A stretch of 32,509 bases of DNA, from positions 1-32,509 of the forward strand of contig JANXSM010000092.1 of NCBI GenBank assembly GCA_025352665.1. Reading direction: 5' to 3'. Each line of letters opens with the position of its first letter. The first letter of the stretch is position 1. A program made the translations under genes and the position numbers. This document shows positions 16,706-24,773 of the stretch, one piece after another. This DNA is from Rhodospirillales bacterium. GTDB taxonomy: Bacteria; Pseudomonadota; Alphaproteobacteria; Acetobacterales; Acetobacteraceae. Under the pieces are notes generated by a model. The model was not told where the DNA came from. It saw only the letters and a program-made list of their open reading frames with translations, and searched no databases.

Positions 16706-17587
16706 CTATTGATGAGAAGACCAGCCAGATAGGCGAACACGTTCGATCAGGGCCATGTGGGGCACGGTCAGTGCTGCCAGTCCGACGAAGACCAGCTGAA
16801 CAAGCCGTGCATCGAAGGAGATGCCACTTAGAAACCTCCATCCAAGGGCCGATCCCGCTAAGGCGACCCCCATTGGGACCAGCCCAGATGCAAGGACCAT
16901 CCAAGGTTTCATCGGCCGGCCGTAGGCGACCGTGCGAAGAATGTGCCGTGCACTGTGCATCCCGCAAAAAAATGCCGCAAAGCCGATCAGCGGTGGCGCC
17001 AACGTCGCCAGCAGTCCGACAGCCAGCAGTTCCACGCCGGTCTGCCATGACCGTCTCGCCTCGATCGCAAAACATAGAACGAGCGCCGCGAGCCAAGGCC
17101 ACGCTGCTTGCGTGAGCCAAGGCATCAGCAGCGCTTCGGACTCAGGTCCGGCGAGCATGGCGAACAACCGTCCAACCACGTCGGGGTGCAGCAGAGTCGG
17201 AAGGATGATGACCGCCCCTCCGTAGATCACCCGCGATATGACAAGCGTTCCCGGTGCCGGATCGCCCGAAAAATGGGCGGCCGAGATCAGCAGGAATCCG
17301 ATCAGGAACACACTTGGCGCCAAGCTCCAGACTGCAACGACTGCCACGGCCAGAGCGCAATAGAGTAATCCGAAGCAGGCCCAGCCCAACGGAGAGGTGA
17401 TCTTATGCAGCTTGCGCGCAAAGATCATATCGAGTGCGCCATGGGGAACCCCCAGCACAAGGATCAAACCCGACGCCACGATGAGTTCGGTCCGCGGATC
17501 AAGTTGGAGTAACATCGTGGAGGCGCCGGCCACGATAACGGCCAGGGCGCTGAAGAACAGCCCCTGTGCCCGCAAAAAATAGGTCAT
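16706..17587 (-). CDS. blh: Beta-carotene 15,15'-dioxygenase, Brp/Blh family
   Basis: A 293-residue multi-pass membrane enzyme that splits beta-carotene into two retinal molecules, the chromophore for the rhodopsin of the same operon. The family's conserved histidines for non-heme iron appear in VPHGALD (H49), SAAHFSGD (H105), GMHSARH and VPHMAL. ATG 17587 is chosen because it overlaps the crtY stop as ATGA; longer frames read into crtY sequence in another frame. It is the last gene of the operon. Length and motifs match Blh of proteorhodopsin clusters. Confidence 0.92.
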   Translation of the reverse strand: MTYFLRAQGLFFSALAVIVAGASTMLLQLDPRTELIVASGLILVLGVPHGALDMIFARKLHKITSPLGWACFGLLYCALAVAVVAVWSLAPSVFLIGFLLISAAHFSGDPAPGTLVISRVIYGGAVIILPTLLHPDVVGRLFAMLAGPESEALLMPWLTQAAWPWLAALVLCFAIEARRSWQTGVELLAVGLLATLAPPLIGFAAFFCGMHSARHILRTVAYGRPMKPWMVLASGLVPMGVALAGSALGWRFLSGISFDARLVQLVFVGLAALTVPHMALIERVRLSGWSSHQ

Positions 17588-18795
17588 GTCGGTTGCGGCA
17601 CCCTGACCGGAATGTCGGCCATATTTTTGAACATCTCGCCGAGAAACAAAGGCAGCGGCAGGGTTGCGCCGATGATTGCGCAATCGATCAACGACCCGCG
17701 GTCGCTCAAAAATCGGATGACCCGGGCGGGGTCCGCGTTGCCGAACATCCGCATGAACAGGTCCGGCGCCCGGCCCGGATGCCCACGCATGACGCGCAGG
17801 AACAGCCGGTCCATGGCCTTGCACAGTGCCGGATCCTTTTGATGGCCGCACGGTGCATCGCCGTTTCCGATCGCCGTTGCCGCTTCATCTGCCCATTTCT
17901 GGATACGCTGAAATGCATAACCCGTGCTGGGCCTTGCGGCACCACTCATAAGTCCAGCCCTGCTATGCCCAGGACCGAGGGACGGGAGATGCGCGATCAT
18001 GCCCATGGGAAGCACGCCGCTTTCGGCACGCAACACCTGAAACGGCGCTCCGCCCGCCAGCCTTACAACGGCGGCTTCCTGTGCCGACAGGAGCCCCGAG
18101 ATCGGGACTGGCTTCGGGCCGAACACTGTTGTCTCGACGAGTGCGCGCTGCGGTGTGAACGGTAGAACGTAGTGAAAAAGTACATCGTCTATTCGTGGGT
18201 CTGCGAAGTCCATCAAGTCTGCCACACAGGGGTCGAATATGGGCTTGTCGAAGATAACTTCCTGCCCGGAAAAGGACTGCCAGAGCGTTGCGTCGCTCGG
18301 ATGCCGTGATCGGGGTGGCCGTGTGTCCACGATCATCGATGCGGACACCACGCCACGGCTCGTCTGCACCTGCCACCCGTTCGCGACCTTCTTTGGTTCG
18401 CCAGACACGCTCGTCCCAAGAGCAAGCTCCACGTCACACGAACGGCTAATTGCATCCTGCGCCGCGTGGTAGAAAGGCAGCGCTTCGATCATCTGATAAG
18501 GCGTCAGGTTGCAGTCGACCGAAATGGTGCGGCCCTTGGCCCGGATCGTCATCTTCGGCCACGCATGGCTCACCAGATGCTCGAAGCGGTGAGGCGCGAA
18601 GCGCCAGAAGCACCAGGTGCGATCGTTGCTGTAGTCTGTGCGTTCCTCCAGAATCAGCACGGGGCCGGTTGCAGATGTTCGCCTGGCAGGGCGATGCCCC
18701 TCGCCCGCGCGATCCGCCAGCCGGGAGCCAAGACTGAGGCCAGCGCAGCCACCACCCAGGATCAGGGTTTCCACATCAGGACGCACGATGTGCAC
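17584..18795 (-). CDS. crtY: Lycopene beta-cyclase
   Basis: A 403-residue flavoprotein that closes both ends of lycopene to give beta-carotene. The N-terminal dinucleotide motif LILGGGCAGLSLGSRL is at about 11-26. Further hallmarks are LILEERTDYSNDRTWCFW, the FSGQEVIFDKP region, DPRIDDVLFHYVLPFT and RALVETTVF. The start is GTG 18795, inside the crtB 3' end (20-bp overlap), and the stop overlaps blh as ATGA. Placement between crtB and blh fits the usual beta-carotene-to-retinal route. A hydroxylase (crtZ) is absent, so the end product here is beta-carotene. Confidence 0.93.
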   Translation of the reverse strand: MHIVRPDVETLILGGGCAGLSLGSRLADRAGEGHRPARRTSATGPVLILEERTDYSNDRTWCFWRFAPHRFEHLVSHAWPKMTIRAKGRTISVDCNLTPYQMIEALPFYHAAQDAISRSCDVELALGTSVSGEPKKVANGWQVQTSRGVVSASMIVDTRPPRSRHPSDATLWQSFSGQEVIFDKPIFDPCVADLMDFADPRIDDVLFHYVLPFTPQRALVETTVFGPKPVPISGLLSAQEAAVVRLAGGAPFQVLRAESGVLPMGMIAHLPSLGPGHSRAGLMSGAARPSTGYAFQRIQKWADEAATAIGNGDAPCGHQKDPALCKAMDRLFLRVMRGHPGRAPDLFMRMFGNADPARVIRFLSDRGSLIDCAIIGATLPLPLFLGEMFKNMADIPVRVPQPT

Positions 18796-19723
18796 ATTGT
18801 TGGTTGGCGCCCGTCATGCCGGTCAGCGCCCAATGCAGACTGCCCTCGTGGATCTCGAGCGGTCGCGCGACCAAATGGCGAACGTGCCATGCGAGGAGCG
18901 CGCCTGCTGTTATCACTACCTTCCGGCCCACCGGCACGGCGGCACGGACCGTCCAGTAGTCGAAGGAGCGCGCACGCAATCTGTGCCCGATGGCCTGATA
19001 GACCCGAACCGCCACGAGTATGGCGCTGCGCGCGTTGGCCGGTAGAAAAGGAAGACCTGCCTCGCCGCTGCGATAATAGGTGTCCGCGAGGTCCAACAGC
19101 GTTTCCATCGTCGCCGAAACAATCGGCCGGTCTTCGGACGACGGCCGGATGAGGCGGCCCGGCTCGAACGCTCCGAGGAGCGAAGCCGGCAAGTAGCGGC
19201 GGCCGGCAAGCGCATCCTGCTGCACATCCCGGCACAGGTTTGTCAGTTGCATCGCAATGCCCAGATCGATGGCGTGGTGCAATGCCCGAGGATCGCTCAC
19301 ATCGAGTGCTGCACTCATCATGAGGCCGACCGTTCCTGCAACGCGATAGCAGTAACGCAGCAGATCAGCCATTGTGGCTATCCGGACATCCGACAGATCG
19401 CTCATCACGCCATGGATCAACGCCACTGGTATGGCGGGGTCGATCGCACACTCCCGCAGAAGCAGGATGGTGTCCGCTACCAGGGGGTCGTTCGAAATCC
19501 CGGATTGGAGAGCATGCGCAATGGTCAGCAGACTGTGCCGCGCCAACTCCGCAGACTGTGCTTCGTCTGCGAGATCGTCGACCAGCCGGCAAAAACCATA
19601 CAGACGGGTGGCTCGGTCTGCGTGAACGGGGCTCAACAGGCGTCTCGCCCAGTGAAAGCTCCGCCCCTTTGACGCGAGAACCGCATCGGCTGCGGCGTAG
19701 GCTGCGTGAGACGGCAGGGTCAT
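18776..19723 (-). CDS. crtB: Phytoene synthase
   Basis: A 315-residue squalene/phytoene synthase joining two GGPP molecules into phytoene. The two aspartate-rich motifs are present: DDLADE (49-54) and NLCRDVQQDALAGRRYLP. SFHWARRLLS and TRLYGFCRLVDD are the family's substrate-binding stretches. The ATG at 19723 overlaps the crtI stop as ATGA; a longer frame to 19795 lies wholly inside crtI. The 3' end overlaps crtY by 20 bp. The tight coupling suggests a single transcript from the rhodopsin promoter. Confidence 0.94.
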   Translation of the reverse strand: MTLPSHAAYAAADAVLASKGRSFHWARRLLSPVHADRATRLYGFCRLVDDLADEAQSAELARHSLLTIAHALQSGISNDPLVADTILLLRECAIDPAIPVALIHGVMSDLSDVRIATMADLLRYCYRVAGTVGLMMSAALDVSDPRALHHAIDLGIAMQLTNLCRDVQQDALAGRRYLPASLLGAFEPGRLIRPSSEDRPIVSATMETLLDLADTYYRSGEAGLPFLPANARSAILVAVRVYQAIGHRLRARSFDYWTVRAAVPVGRKVVITAGALLAWHVRHLVARPLEIHEGSLHWALTGMTGANQQCAHRAS

Positions 19724-21219
19724 GCTGCGCGTAGGTCCGGCGCATCGGAACCATGGGCTGGCGGGATCAGCGCGTCGATCACCTTTGCCGAGCACAGCAC
19801 GCCCGGCAGCCCGGCCCCTGGATGCGTGCCGGCCCCGGTGAGATATAGGTTGGCGATCCCCTCCGCTTTATTATGGAAGCGGAACCAGGCGGATTGCCGG
19901 AACAAAGGCGCCAACGAGAAACCGGCACCATTCTCGCTGAGGTAGTCGTCTTTGAAATCACTCGGGGTCTTGGTGAATGCGGCGGTGATGGTTTTGGCCA
20001 GGCCAGGCAGAATCGTGCGATCGAGTGCTGCAATGATCCGATCCTTCAGCCGAGGTCCTTCAACCGCCCAGTCGATATCCGCTTGCAGATTCGGCACCGG
20101 GCAAAGCACGTAAAAGCTGTCGCATCCGTCTGGCGCGAAGCTTGAATCGGTGGCCGTGGGACGATGCAGATAGAGCGAGAAATCCTCCGCCAATACTTTT
20201 CGATCGAAGATGTCGGCCAACAGCTCACGATAGCGCGGCCCCAGCCAAATCGTGTGATGCGCGACGTCTGGATACTGGATGGTCGTCCCGAAGTAGAGTA
20301 CAAACAGGCCCATGGAGTAGCTGGCGGCAGATAACTTGAGCCGGGTTGCGCGAGCTTGATCGGGCTTTGGAACCATAGTGCTATAGAGATGGGCTGCGTC
20401 TGCGTTGGACACAACCAAGTCGGCCTGGAGCTCACGTCCGTCTTCCAGGATCACGCCGGTGGCGACACCGTTCTCGACTTTGATCTGGCTGACCGTTTCA
20501 CCCAGCCGAACGTGAATGCCCTGCCGGTCCATCAAGGCTCCGAGTGCACGGGAAATTGCGCCGGTGCCGCCCATCGCGAAGTGTACGCCAAAGGCGCGCT
20601 CGAGATAGTGGATCAGGCCGTAGATGCTGGTGGTGTCGAATGGATTTCCGCCGACCAGAAGTGGCTGAATGGAGAATGCCTGACGGAGTTTTGGATTCTT
20701 GATATACAGCGAGACAAGCTGCCACACCGTCTTGTCGCTCCGCAGACTCAGCAGTCGAGGGATCTGTGCGAGCATGGTGCCGAGGCGCTGGAACGGCTGC
20801 GCCGAAAGTTCCGTAAACCCAACATCGAAAATACGCTTTGAATGTGCAAGCAACCTGAGATAGCCGTCCCGATCTGCAGGCTCGATGCGTCCGATCTCGG
20901 CCAGCGTCTCCTCCAACGTGCCACCGTAATCGAACGTGTCGCCATCGTCGAAGCGGAAGCGATACCAGGGCTTCAGTGGAACCAGTTCCAGATGGTCTTC
21001 CAGCCTCTCGCCAAACAACGCGAAAAGCTCGGCGATCAGGAACGGCGCCGTGATGACCGTAGGCCCGGCATCATGACGAAACCCCTCTCGTTCGAACACC
21101 TGCGCCCGTCCGCCAAGTTGTGGACAGCGATCGATCAGAAGAACCTCATAGCCTTTGGCGCGCAGGCGCAATGCCGCAGCGATGCCACCGAATCCGGCTC
21201 CGACGACGATCGCGTTCAT
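19720..21219 (-). CDS. crtI: Phytoene desaturase
   Basis: A 499-residue CrtI-type FAD enzyme converting phytoene to lycopene. The FAD-binding start AIVVGAGFGGIAAALRLRAKG is trimmed here to its key GAGFGG (7-12). The family segments LIDRCPQLGGRA, GFRHDAGPTVITAP and VSNADAAHLY are present, as is the C-terminal signature LYLTGAGTHPGAGLPGVL. Both ends are ATGA-coupled, to crtE upstream and crtB downstream. It is complete, with no frameshift. Confidence 0.95.
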   Translation of the reverse strand: MNAIVVGAGFGGIAAALRLRAKGYEVLLIDRCPQLGGRAQVFEREGFRHDAGPTVITAPFLIAELFALFGERLEDHLELVPLKPWYRFRFDDGDTFDYGGTLEETLAEIGRIEPADRDGYLRLLAHSKRIFDVGFTELSAQPFQRLGTMLAQIPRLLSLRSDKTVWQLVSLYIKNPKLRQAFSIQPLLVGGNPFDTTSIYGLIHYLERAFGVHFAMGGTGAISRALGALMDRQGIHVRLGETVSQIKVENGVATGVILEDGRELQADLVVSNADAAHLYSTMVPKPDQARATRLKLSAASYSMGLFVLYFGTTIQYPDVAHHTIWLGPRYRELLADIFDRKVLAEDFSLYLHRPTATDSSFAPDGCDSFYVLCPVPNLQADIDWAVEGPRLKDRIIAALDRTILPGLAKTITAAFTKTPSDFKDDYLSENGAGFSLAPLFRQSAWFRFHNKAEGIANLYLTGAGTHPGAGLPGVLCSAKVIDALIPPAHGSDAPDLRAA

Positions 21220-22124
21220 GGCCCTGCAACCGGCACGAGGGTGGCGGAAAGGCGCAGCGCCTGGTCGCGGAGGAGGTTGCCGACGCCTTGCGGTAAAGTG
21301 AGGGCTGCCGACGCTGCGGCTCGAAGATGCCGCTGGGCCAAATCTCTCGCTTCGAACAGCGCAGAAGTGCCGCCCCCTAATATCAGCACGATATTGAGTG
21401 CAATTTTTTCAGCTCCAGCATCGTGTGCAAGGTCTTCGATGTCATCTGCGATCTGATAGCCGATTGCAAAATGCTCGACGGCGACCCGAGCCTGCAACGC
21501 CAGCTTTTCGTTCCCTGCTGCCGTGAAGACAAGCTCGAGCGGTAGACTAAGCAAGGCGCCAGATTTGGCCACGGCAATCGTTTCGTAGCGGGCCAGGTCT
21601 GGGTCATTTGCGGCTTCTTTGGACAGGTCGGCGCATTGCCCGCGTATTGCGATGGAGGTTCGATTGTGGACCAGCGTCAGCAGCGCTGGAAGCTTGGTGG
21701 TGTCAGAAAGTCCGGCCAGGGCCGCGTAAGTAGCGGAGAGCATGAGATCGCCGGCGCACAAAGCAACATCAATTCCGAATGCAACCCAGATGGCGTCTAA
21801 GCCCCTACGAAGCTGGGTCTGGTCTTGGATGTCATCGTGAATGAGAGAGGCATTGTGCAGCAACTCACTGGCTGCTGCGAGAACGACGCTATCCGTATCT
21901 ATCATATCGCAAGCGAGTGCTGCGTGCAGAGCCAGTCGCGCACGGATCCGCTGTCCCCCGGAAGCTAGATGCAGAGAGGCGGCCTGTGCCGCGGTTGATT
22001 GCAGCCCGTCCTCGGTCCTGGCGGAGTGTCCGATCAAACTCGTGATCAGTGTCTCGACAGCCGCCAAGTTTGTCGCGATGGATCCGGATTGAGTGGGTGA
22101 CAGGCTGACTTCGTGCAGTCGCAT
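21216..22124 (-). CDS. crtE: Geranylgeranyl diphosphate synthase
   Basis: A 302-residue trans-isoprenyl diphosphate synthase that supplies GGPP to CrtB. The first Asp-rich motif is DDIQD (97-101) and the second is DDIED (227-231). SGGQRIRARL replaces the usual GGKRxRP, a modest variation. I chose ATG 22124 with AGGTGG upstream. The open frame also extends to a TTG at 22190, but that would place a perfect hairpin inside the coding region. It follows the rhodopsin gene by 72 bp, the only real gap in the operon. Confidence 0.92.
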   Translation of the reverse strand: MRLHEVSLSPTQSGSIATNLAAVETLITSLIGHSARTEDGLQSTAAQAASLHLASGGQRIRARLALHAALACDMIDTDSVVLAAASELLHNASLIHDDIQDQTQLRRGLDAIWVAFGIDVALCAGDLMLSATYAALAGLSDTTKLPALLTLVHNRTSIAIRGQCADLSKEAANDPDLARYETIAVAKSGALLSLPLELVFTAAGNEKLALQARVAVEHFAIGYQIADDIEDLAHDAGAEKIALNIVLILGGGTSALFEARDLAQRHLRAAASAALTLPQGVGNLLRDQALRLSATLVPVAGP

Positions 22125-22149
22125 CAAATGGATCCACCTGGGAAAGGTG

Positions 22150-22179
22150 AAACCAGTGGGACCTGCGTCCCACTGGTTT
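22150..22179 (-). promoter_or_regulatory. Perfect intercistronic hairpin between rhodopsin and crtE
   Basis: AAACCAGTGGGAC (22150-22162) and GTCCCACTGGTTT (22167-22179) form a 13-bp perfect stem with a 4-nt loop. In transcription order it lies 18 nt after the rhodopsin stop codon and 26 nt before the crtE ATG. It has no following T-run. It probably acts as a partial terminator or a 3' stabiliser so that rhodopsin mRNA exceeds crt mRNA; this role is inferred. Confidence 0.7.
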
Positions 22180-22196
22180 GACTTAAGCAACTATCT

Positions 22197-22967
22197 CTAG
22201 GCGGCGAGCCCAGCCGGGCGGCTCGTCGCTTCTGCTTCAGACTTTCGAACCGCGATAACGTAGATCAGGATACCAAAGATCGCCTTGGCAACAATGTCGG
22301 CAACGGTGTAGCCGATCTGAACGGCGGCCACGGTGGCGCCACCGGTGAAACCGATCATCGGGAACACGAAGACCACCGGATAGAAACACCATGAAACGAT
22401 GGTCAGGGTGCGCGCGGTTCCCACAAGCCCTTTGACAGCTTCAGGCTGCGTTGCAATTGAGGCGCGCAGTCCGACAAAGAGTTCGTAGACGATGATCACA
22501 AAGGGGACCATCGCCAGGCCCCACCACAGCCAACGCGCGCTGCTGGTTTGCGCGATCTCGCCGGGATAGCCAAGAATGACCATCAGTGCGGCAAGAAGTC
22601 CAAGCCGGATACCCTTCGAGAAAGTCTCGGCACGCGAAAGCCGCATGACCAAAATGAGCTCGACAAGCAAAAGTGGAACGGTCAGCAACCAGTCGACGTA
22701 GCGATAGGCGTCGTTGAATGCAATGCCGGTCAGCGCAATCTTGCCATTTATGACAGTAAATGCGGAGTCCCAACTGTTAAAAATGCGTAAATAATGGTAG
22801 CCAGCAATCAGGGTTACTATTCCAGTGAGCGTCAGAGCGGTACGGTATGCGGGCGCAACCTGAGAGCGCCCAAGCAGAGAAAACAGCGTTGCTGCTCCCA
22901 TTACAGCGATCGTGAACGACAACGCATTGTAGACGAGCTCAAATTGCCCGACTGTTATATCACCCAT
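22197..22967 (-). CDS. Light-driven outward proton pump, proteorhodopsin-type microbial rhodopsin
   Basis: A 256-residue seven-helix membrane protein. Helix C reads RYVDWLLTVPLLLVELIL, giving the DTE pump motif: D92 (Schiff base counter-ion and acceptor), T96, and E103 (proton donor). Position 100 is Leu at the proteorhodopsin tuning site, which predicts green absorption. The retinal lysine is K228 in VADIVAK, with D224 as second counter-ion. H58 matches the conserved His near the counter-ion. In helix E, W149 occupies the place of BR W138 (xanthorhodopsin has Gly there), which argues against a carotenoid antenna. It is first in an operon that makes its own retinal. The start at ATG 22967 has AGGAAGGAA 10 bp upstream. 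Confidence 0.95.
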   Translation of the reverse strand: MGDITVGQFELVYNALSFTIAVMGAATLFSLLGRSQVAPAYRTALTLTGIVTLIAGYHYLRIFNSWDSAFTVINGKIALTGIAFNDAYRYVDWLLTVPLLLVELILVMRLSRAETFSKGIRLGLLAALMVILGYPGEIAQTSSARWLWWGLAMVPFVIIVYELFVGLRASIATQPEAVKGLVGTARTLTIVSWCFYPVVFVFPMIGFTGGATVAAVQIGYTVADIVAKAIFGILIYVIAVRKSEAEATSRPAGLAA

Positions 22968-22977
22968 TTTGTCACGT

Positions 22978-23056
22978 TTCCTTCCTAGAGACCTTGTTCA
23001 GTCGTTGCCTTTTGTCTCCCGCCATAATCACATGATAGGCTCCCGGTGTATGTCAA
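22978..23056 (-). promoter_or_regulatory. Promoter and ribosome site of the rhodopsin-crt operon
   Basis: On the minus strand a perfect -35 TTGACA (23056-23051), an 18-bp spacer and TGTGAT (23032-23027) lie about 60 bp upstream of the gene. A strong AGGAAGGAA (22986-22978) precedes the ATG. No binding site for a light or redox regulator could be recognised. From 23057 to 23261 I see no gene. Confidence 0.5.
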
Positions 23057-23261
23057 GGCGCCTCACGGTGAAGTGGAGATGCCTGGCAGGCATCTGCGAA
23101 ACATCGCCTTCCAACGCGAGATCCGGATCGGCACTGCATCGGCCGGGAGACGCTCAGATATGCCTGCACAAATACCAGAGCCAATGGTTGCTGACTCCAA
23201 TGCGAATTCTTCGACGCGGGACCGATCCGGTTCGCTTCCATGCGAACACGGTGGGTTTGTC

Positions 23262-23460
23262 ATGGTGCTTGCGCTTCGTGCTGACTTTGATACCCAGCAG
23301 CTTCGCTCAGCTTCGCAAAGAGCAAAAATGGCGCGCAGGCTCGCCGCCTGCCGGCTCTGGCGGCGACCTACGATGGTGGCACCAGCACCGAGGCGACCAA
23401 AATCGGCGGGGTGACACCGCAAATCATCAGGGATTGGGTGCTCAAGCGTAAGAATCACGG
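23262..23460 (+). pseudogene. IS630-family transposase N-terminal remnant
   Basis: ATG 23262 opens LALRADFDTQQLRSASQRAK, like the start of IS630 transposases. After the A-run at 23324-23328 the match continues in the -1 frame as AQARRLPALAATYDGGTS, then TEATKIGGVTPQIIRDWVLK, the family's first helix-turn-helix. Homology ends near 23460. No DDE domain follows. The frame change at a run of five A could be decay or an old slippage site. Confidence 0.7.
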
Positions 23461-23587
23461 CGGCGACATATGGCGCGGGACGTGCGTTCGATGATTTTAG
23501 GTGCGCATGGACACGCTGCCGCCGGATTTGGTCGACGAGTTTGAGTAGGCTCGTACGATTGGTCATACGCGCGCTCGCGGGCCTCGG

Positions 23588-23760
23588 GTGGAGGCTGTGT
23601 GTCGGGCTGAACGCCGTCGACCATGGACGGCGGAGCAGAAGCGAGCGATCGTCGGCGAGAGCCTTGGGCTGGAGCTGACCCCGATCGGCGCCCTTTGAAC
23701 TGCGGCGCAACACGACAGCACTGGCCTGCTTTTACTCCGCCAGGCTGGTCTGGAATTCGA
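23588..23760 (+). pseudogene. IS66-family TnpA (orfA) remnant
   Basis: VEAVCRAERRRPWTAEQKRA, then IVGESLGLELTP, resembles the helix-turn-helix start of IS66 orfA proteins. A stop at 23697-23699 follows, and a shifted frame continues with HDSTGLLLLRQAG, like the family's SxGLLYxWRRQ. Only about 55 codons remain and tnpB and tnpC are absent. Confidence 0.55.
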
Positions 23761-23777
23761 ACGCCGCTGACGATGCT

Positions 23778-23910
23778 CTAGGTGGGGAAGGCGTGCACAC
23801 GCTCGTCACTGTCGGTGCACAGACGAGAGCCTGGCTCTCGCTGAAGCCTTCCATGCCGAGAGTCGTGACCAGATCATCGACGGAGCGGGTGAAGATGGCA
23901 TGGAAAGCCA
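23778..23910 (-). pseudogene. IS256-family transposase internal fragment
   Basis: On the minus strand the sequence reads TRSVDDLVTTLGMEGFSESQ, then ALVC, matching the conserved STRSVDDLVKAMGMxGxSKSQ block of IS256 transposases. In a shifted frame it continues as DERVHAF. It covers a region beyond the N-terminal part at 1-341, so the two are not simple copies of each other. From 23911 to 24065 nothing was recognised. Confidence 0.6.
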
Positions 23911-24065
23911 CCCAGTTAACGCTATTTCAAAACAGAAAGTGGTTTCGCGCACTATTGGCTGATGTCGATCGGGCAGTTCATATAAGCCGGTTGCCGCGCA
24001 ACGGCATCGTGCCACCCTTCATCCAAAAGGCTTGCGTCACGAGGCTCGCGTTATCGTCAGGTTGG

Positions 24066-24773
24066 TCAGACCCGCAGCTGTGATTCTATCACCGCCTGCG
24101 CGTCGGGGTCCCTCGTCGAACCCGTTGCGACGATGGTGCCGAGCTTCAGCACCGCGTAGCGATCGGCAACCGACAACGCAAAATGTACATGCTGCTCCAC
24201 CAGGAGAATCGCGCGCCTCTCCTCCGCTGCCGCCCGGCGCAGAACCGTGGCCAGGCGGTCCACCACCGAAGGCTGCAGCCCCTCGGTCACCTCATCCACC
24301 AGCACCAAACGCGGTGCCGTCATCAGAGCTCGTGCGACCAGCAGCATTTTCTGCTCTCCGCCGGAAAGCGTTCCGGCCGGCTGCGCCAGGCGTTCAGCGA
24401 GGAACGGGAAGGCCCGCCTAACGCGTCCCAACGCCTGCTCGAAATCGCGGTCCTTCGACAGACCGAGCCGGAGATTGTCGCGGACCGACAGATCCTGGAA
24501 CAGCGCACGCTCCTGCGGCGCGTAGGACACGCCGTGTGCCGCCCTGCGATGCACCGGCTCCCCGGTTACATCGGTGGCACCGACGCAGATACGGCCAGCA
24601 TGCGGTCGCAGATAGCCCATGATTGTGCGCAACAGAGTGGACTTGCCCATCCCATTCTTCCCGAGAAGCACCAGCACCTCGCCCGGCGCCACTTGCAGCG
24701 ACACCTCGCGCACCACCGTAGCGGCTCCGTATCCGCTGCTGAGACCTTCCACAGACAGGATCGCCCCGCTCAT
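24066..24773 (-). CDS. livF: Branched-chain amino acid/amide-type ABC transporter ATPase LivF
   Basis: A 235-residue cytoplasmic ATPase of the LivF/UrtE type. The Walker A motif is GKNGMGKST, with Met in the usual Ala position as in many LivF. The Q-loop is YAPQERALF, the signature is LSGGEQKML and the Walker B region is RLVLVDEVTEGL. Short length and the GYGAATVVREVSL start separate it from LivG. Its ATG overlaps the livMG stop as ATGA, so the two ATPases are translated together. It is the last gene of the amide operon. Confidence 0.93.
   Translation of the reverse strand: MSGAILSVEGLSSGYGAATVVREVSLQVAPGEVLVLLGKNGMGKSTLLRTIMGYLRPHAGRICVGATDVTGEPVHRRAAHGVSYAPQERALFQDLSVRDNLRLGLSKDRDFEQALGRVRRAFPFLAERLAQPAGTLSGGEQKMLLVARALMTAPRLVLVDEVTEGLQPSVVDRLATVLRRAAAEERRAILLVEQHVHFALSVADRYAVLKLGTIVATGSTRDPDAQAVIESQLRV

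Noticed and set aside
22124-22190. TTG start at 22190 for CrtE
   Set aside because: It would put the perfect hairpin inside the coding sequence and adds no homologous residues; ATG 22124 has a ribosome site.
22197-22967. Sodium or chloride pump, or sensory rhodopsin
   Set aside because: Helix C carries D-T-E, the proton pump set, not NDQ, NTQ or TSA, and no transducer gene is adjacent.
22969-23451. A 160-codon plus frame divergent from the rhodopsin gene
   Set aside because: It overlaps the rhodopsin promoter and the IS630 remnant in the wrong frame, with no ribosome site or recognisable domain.
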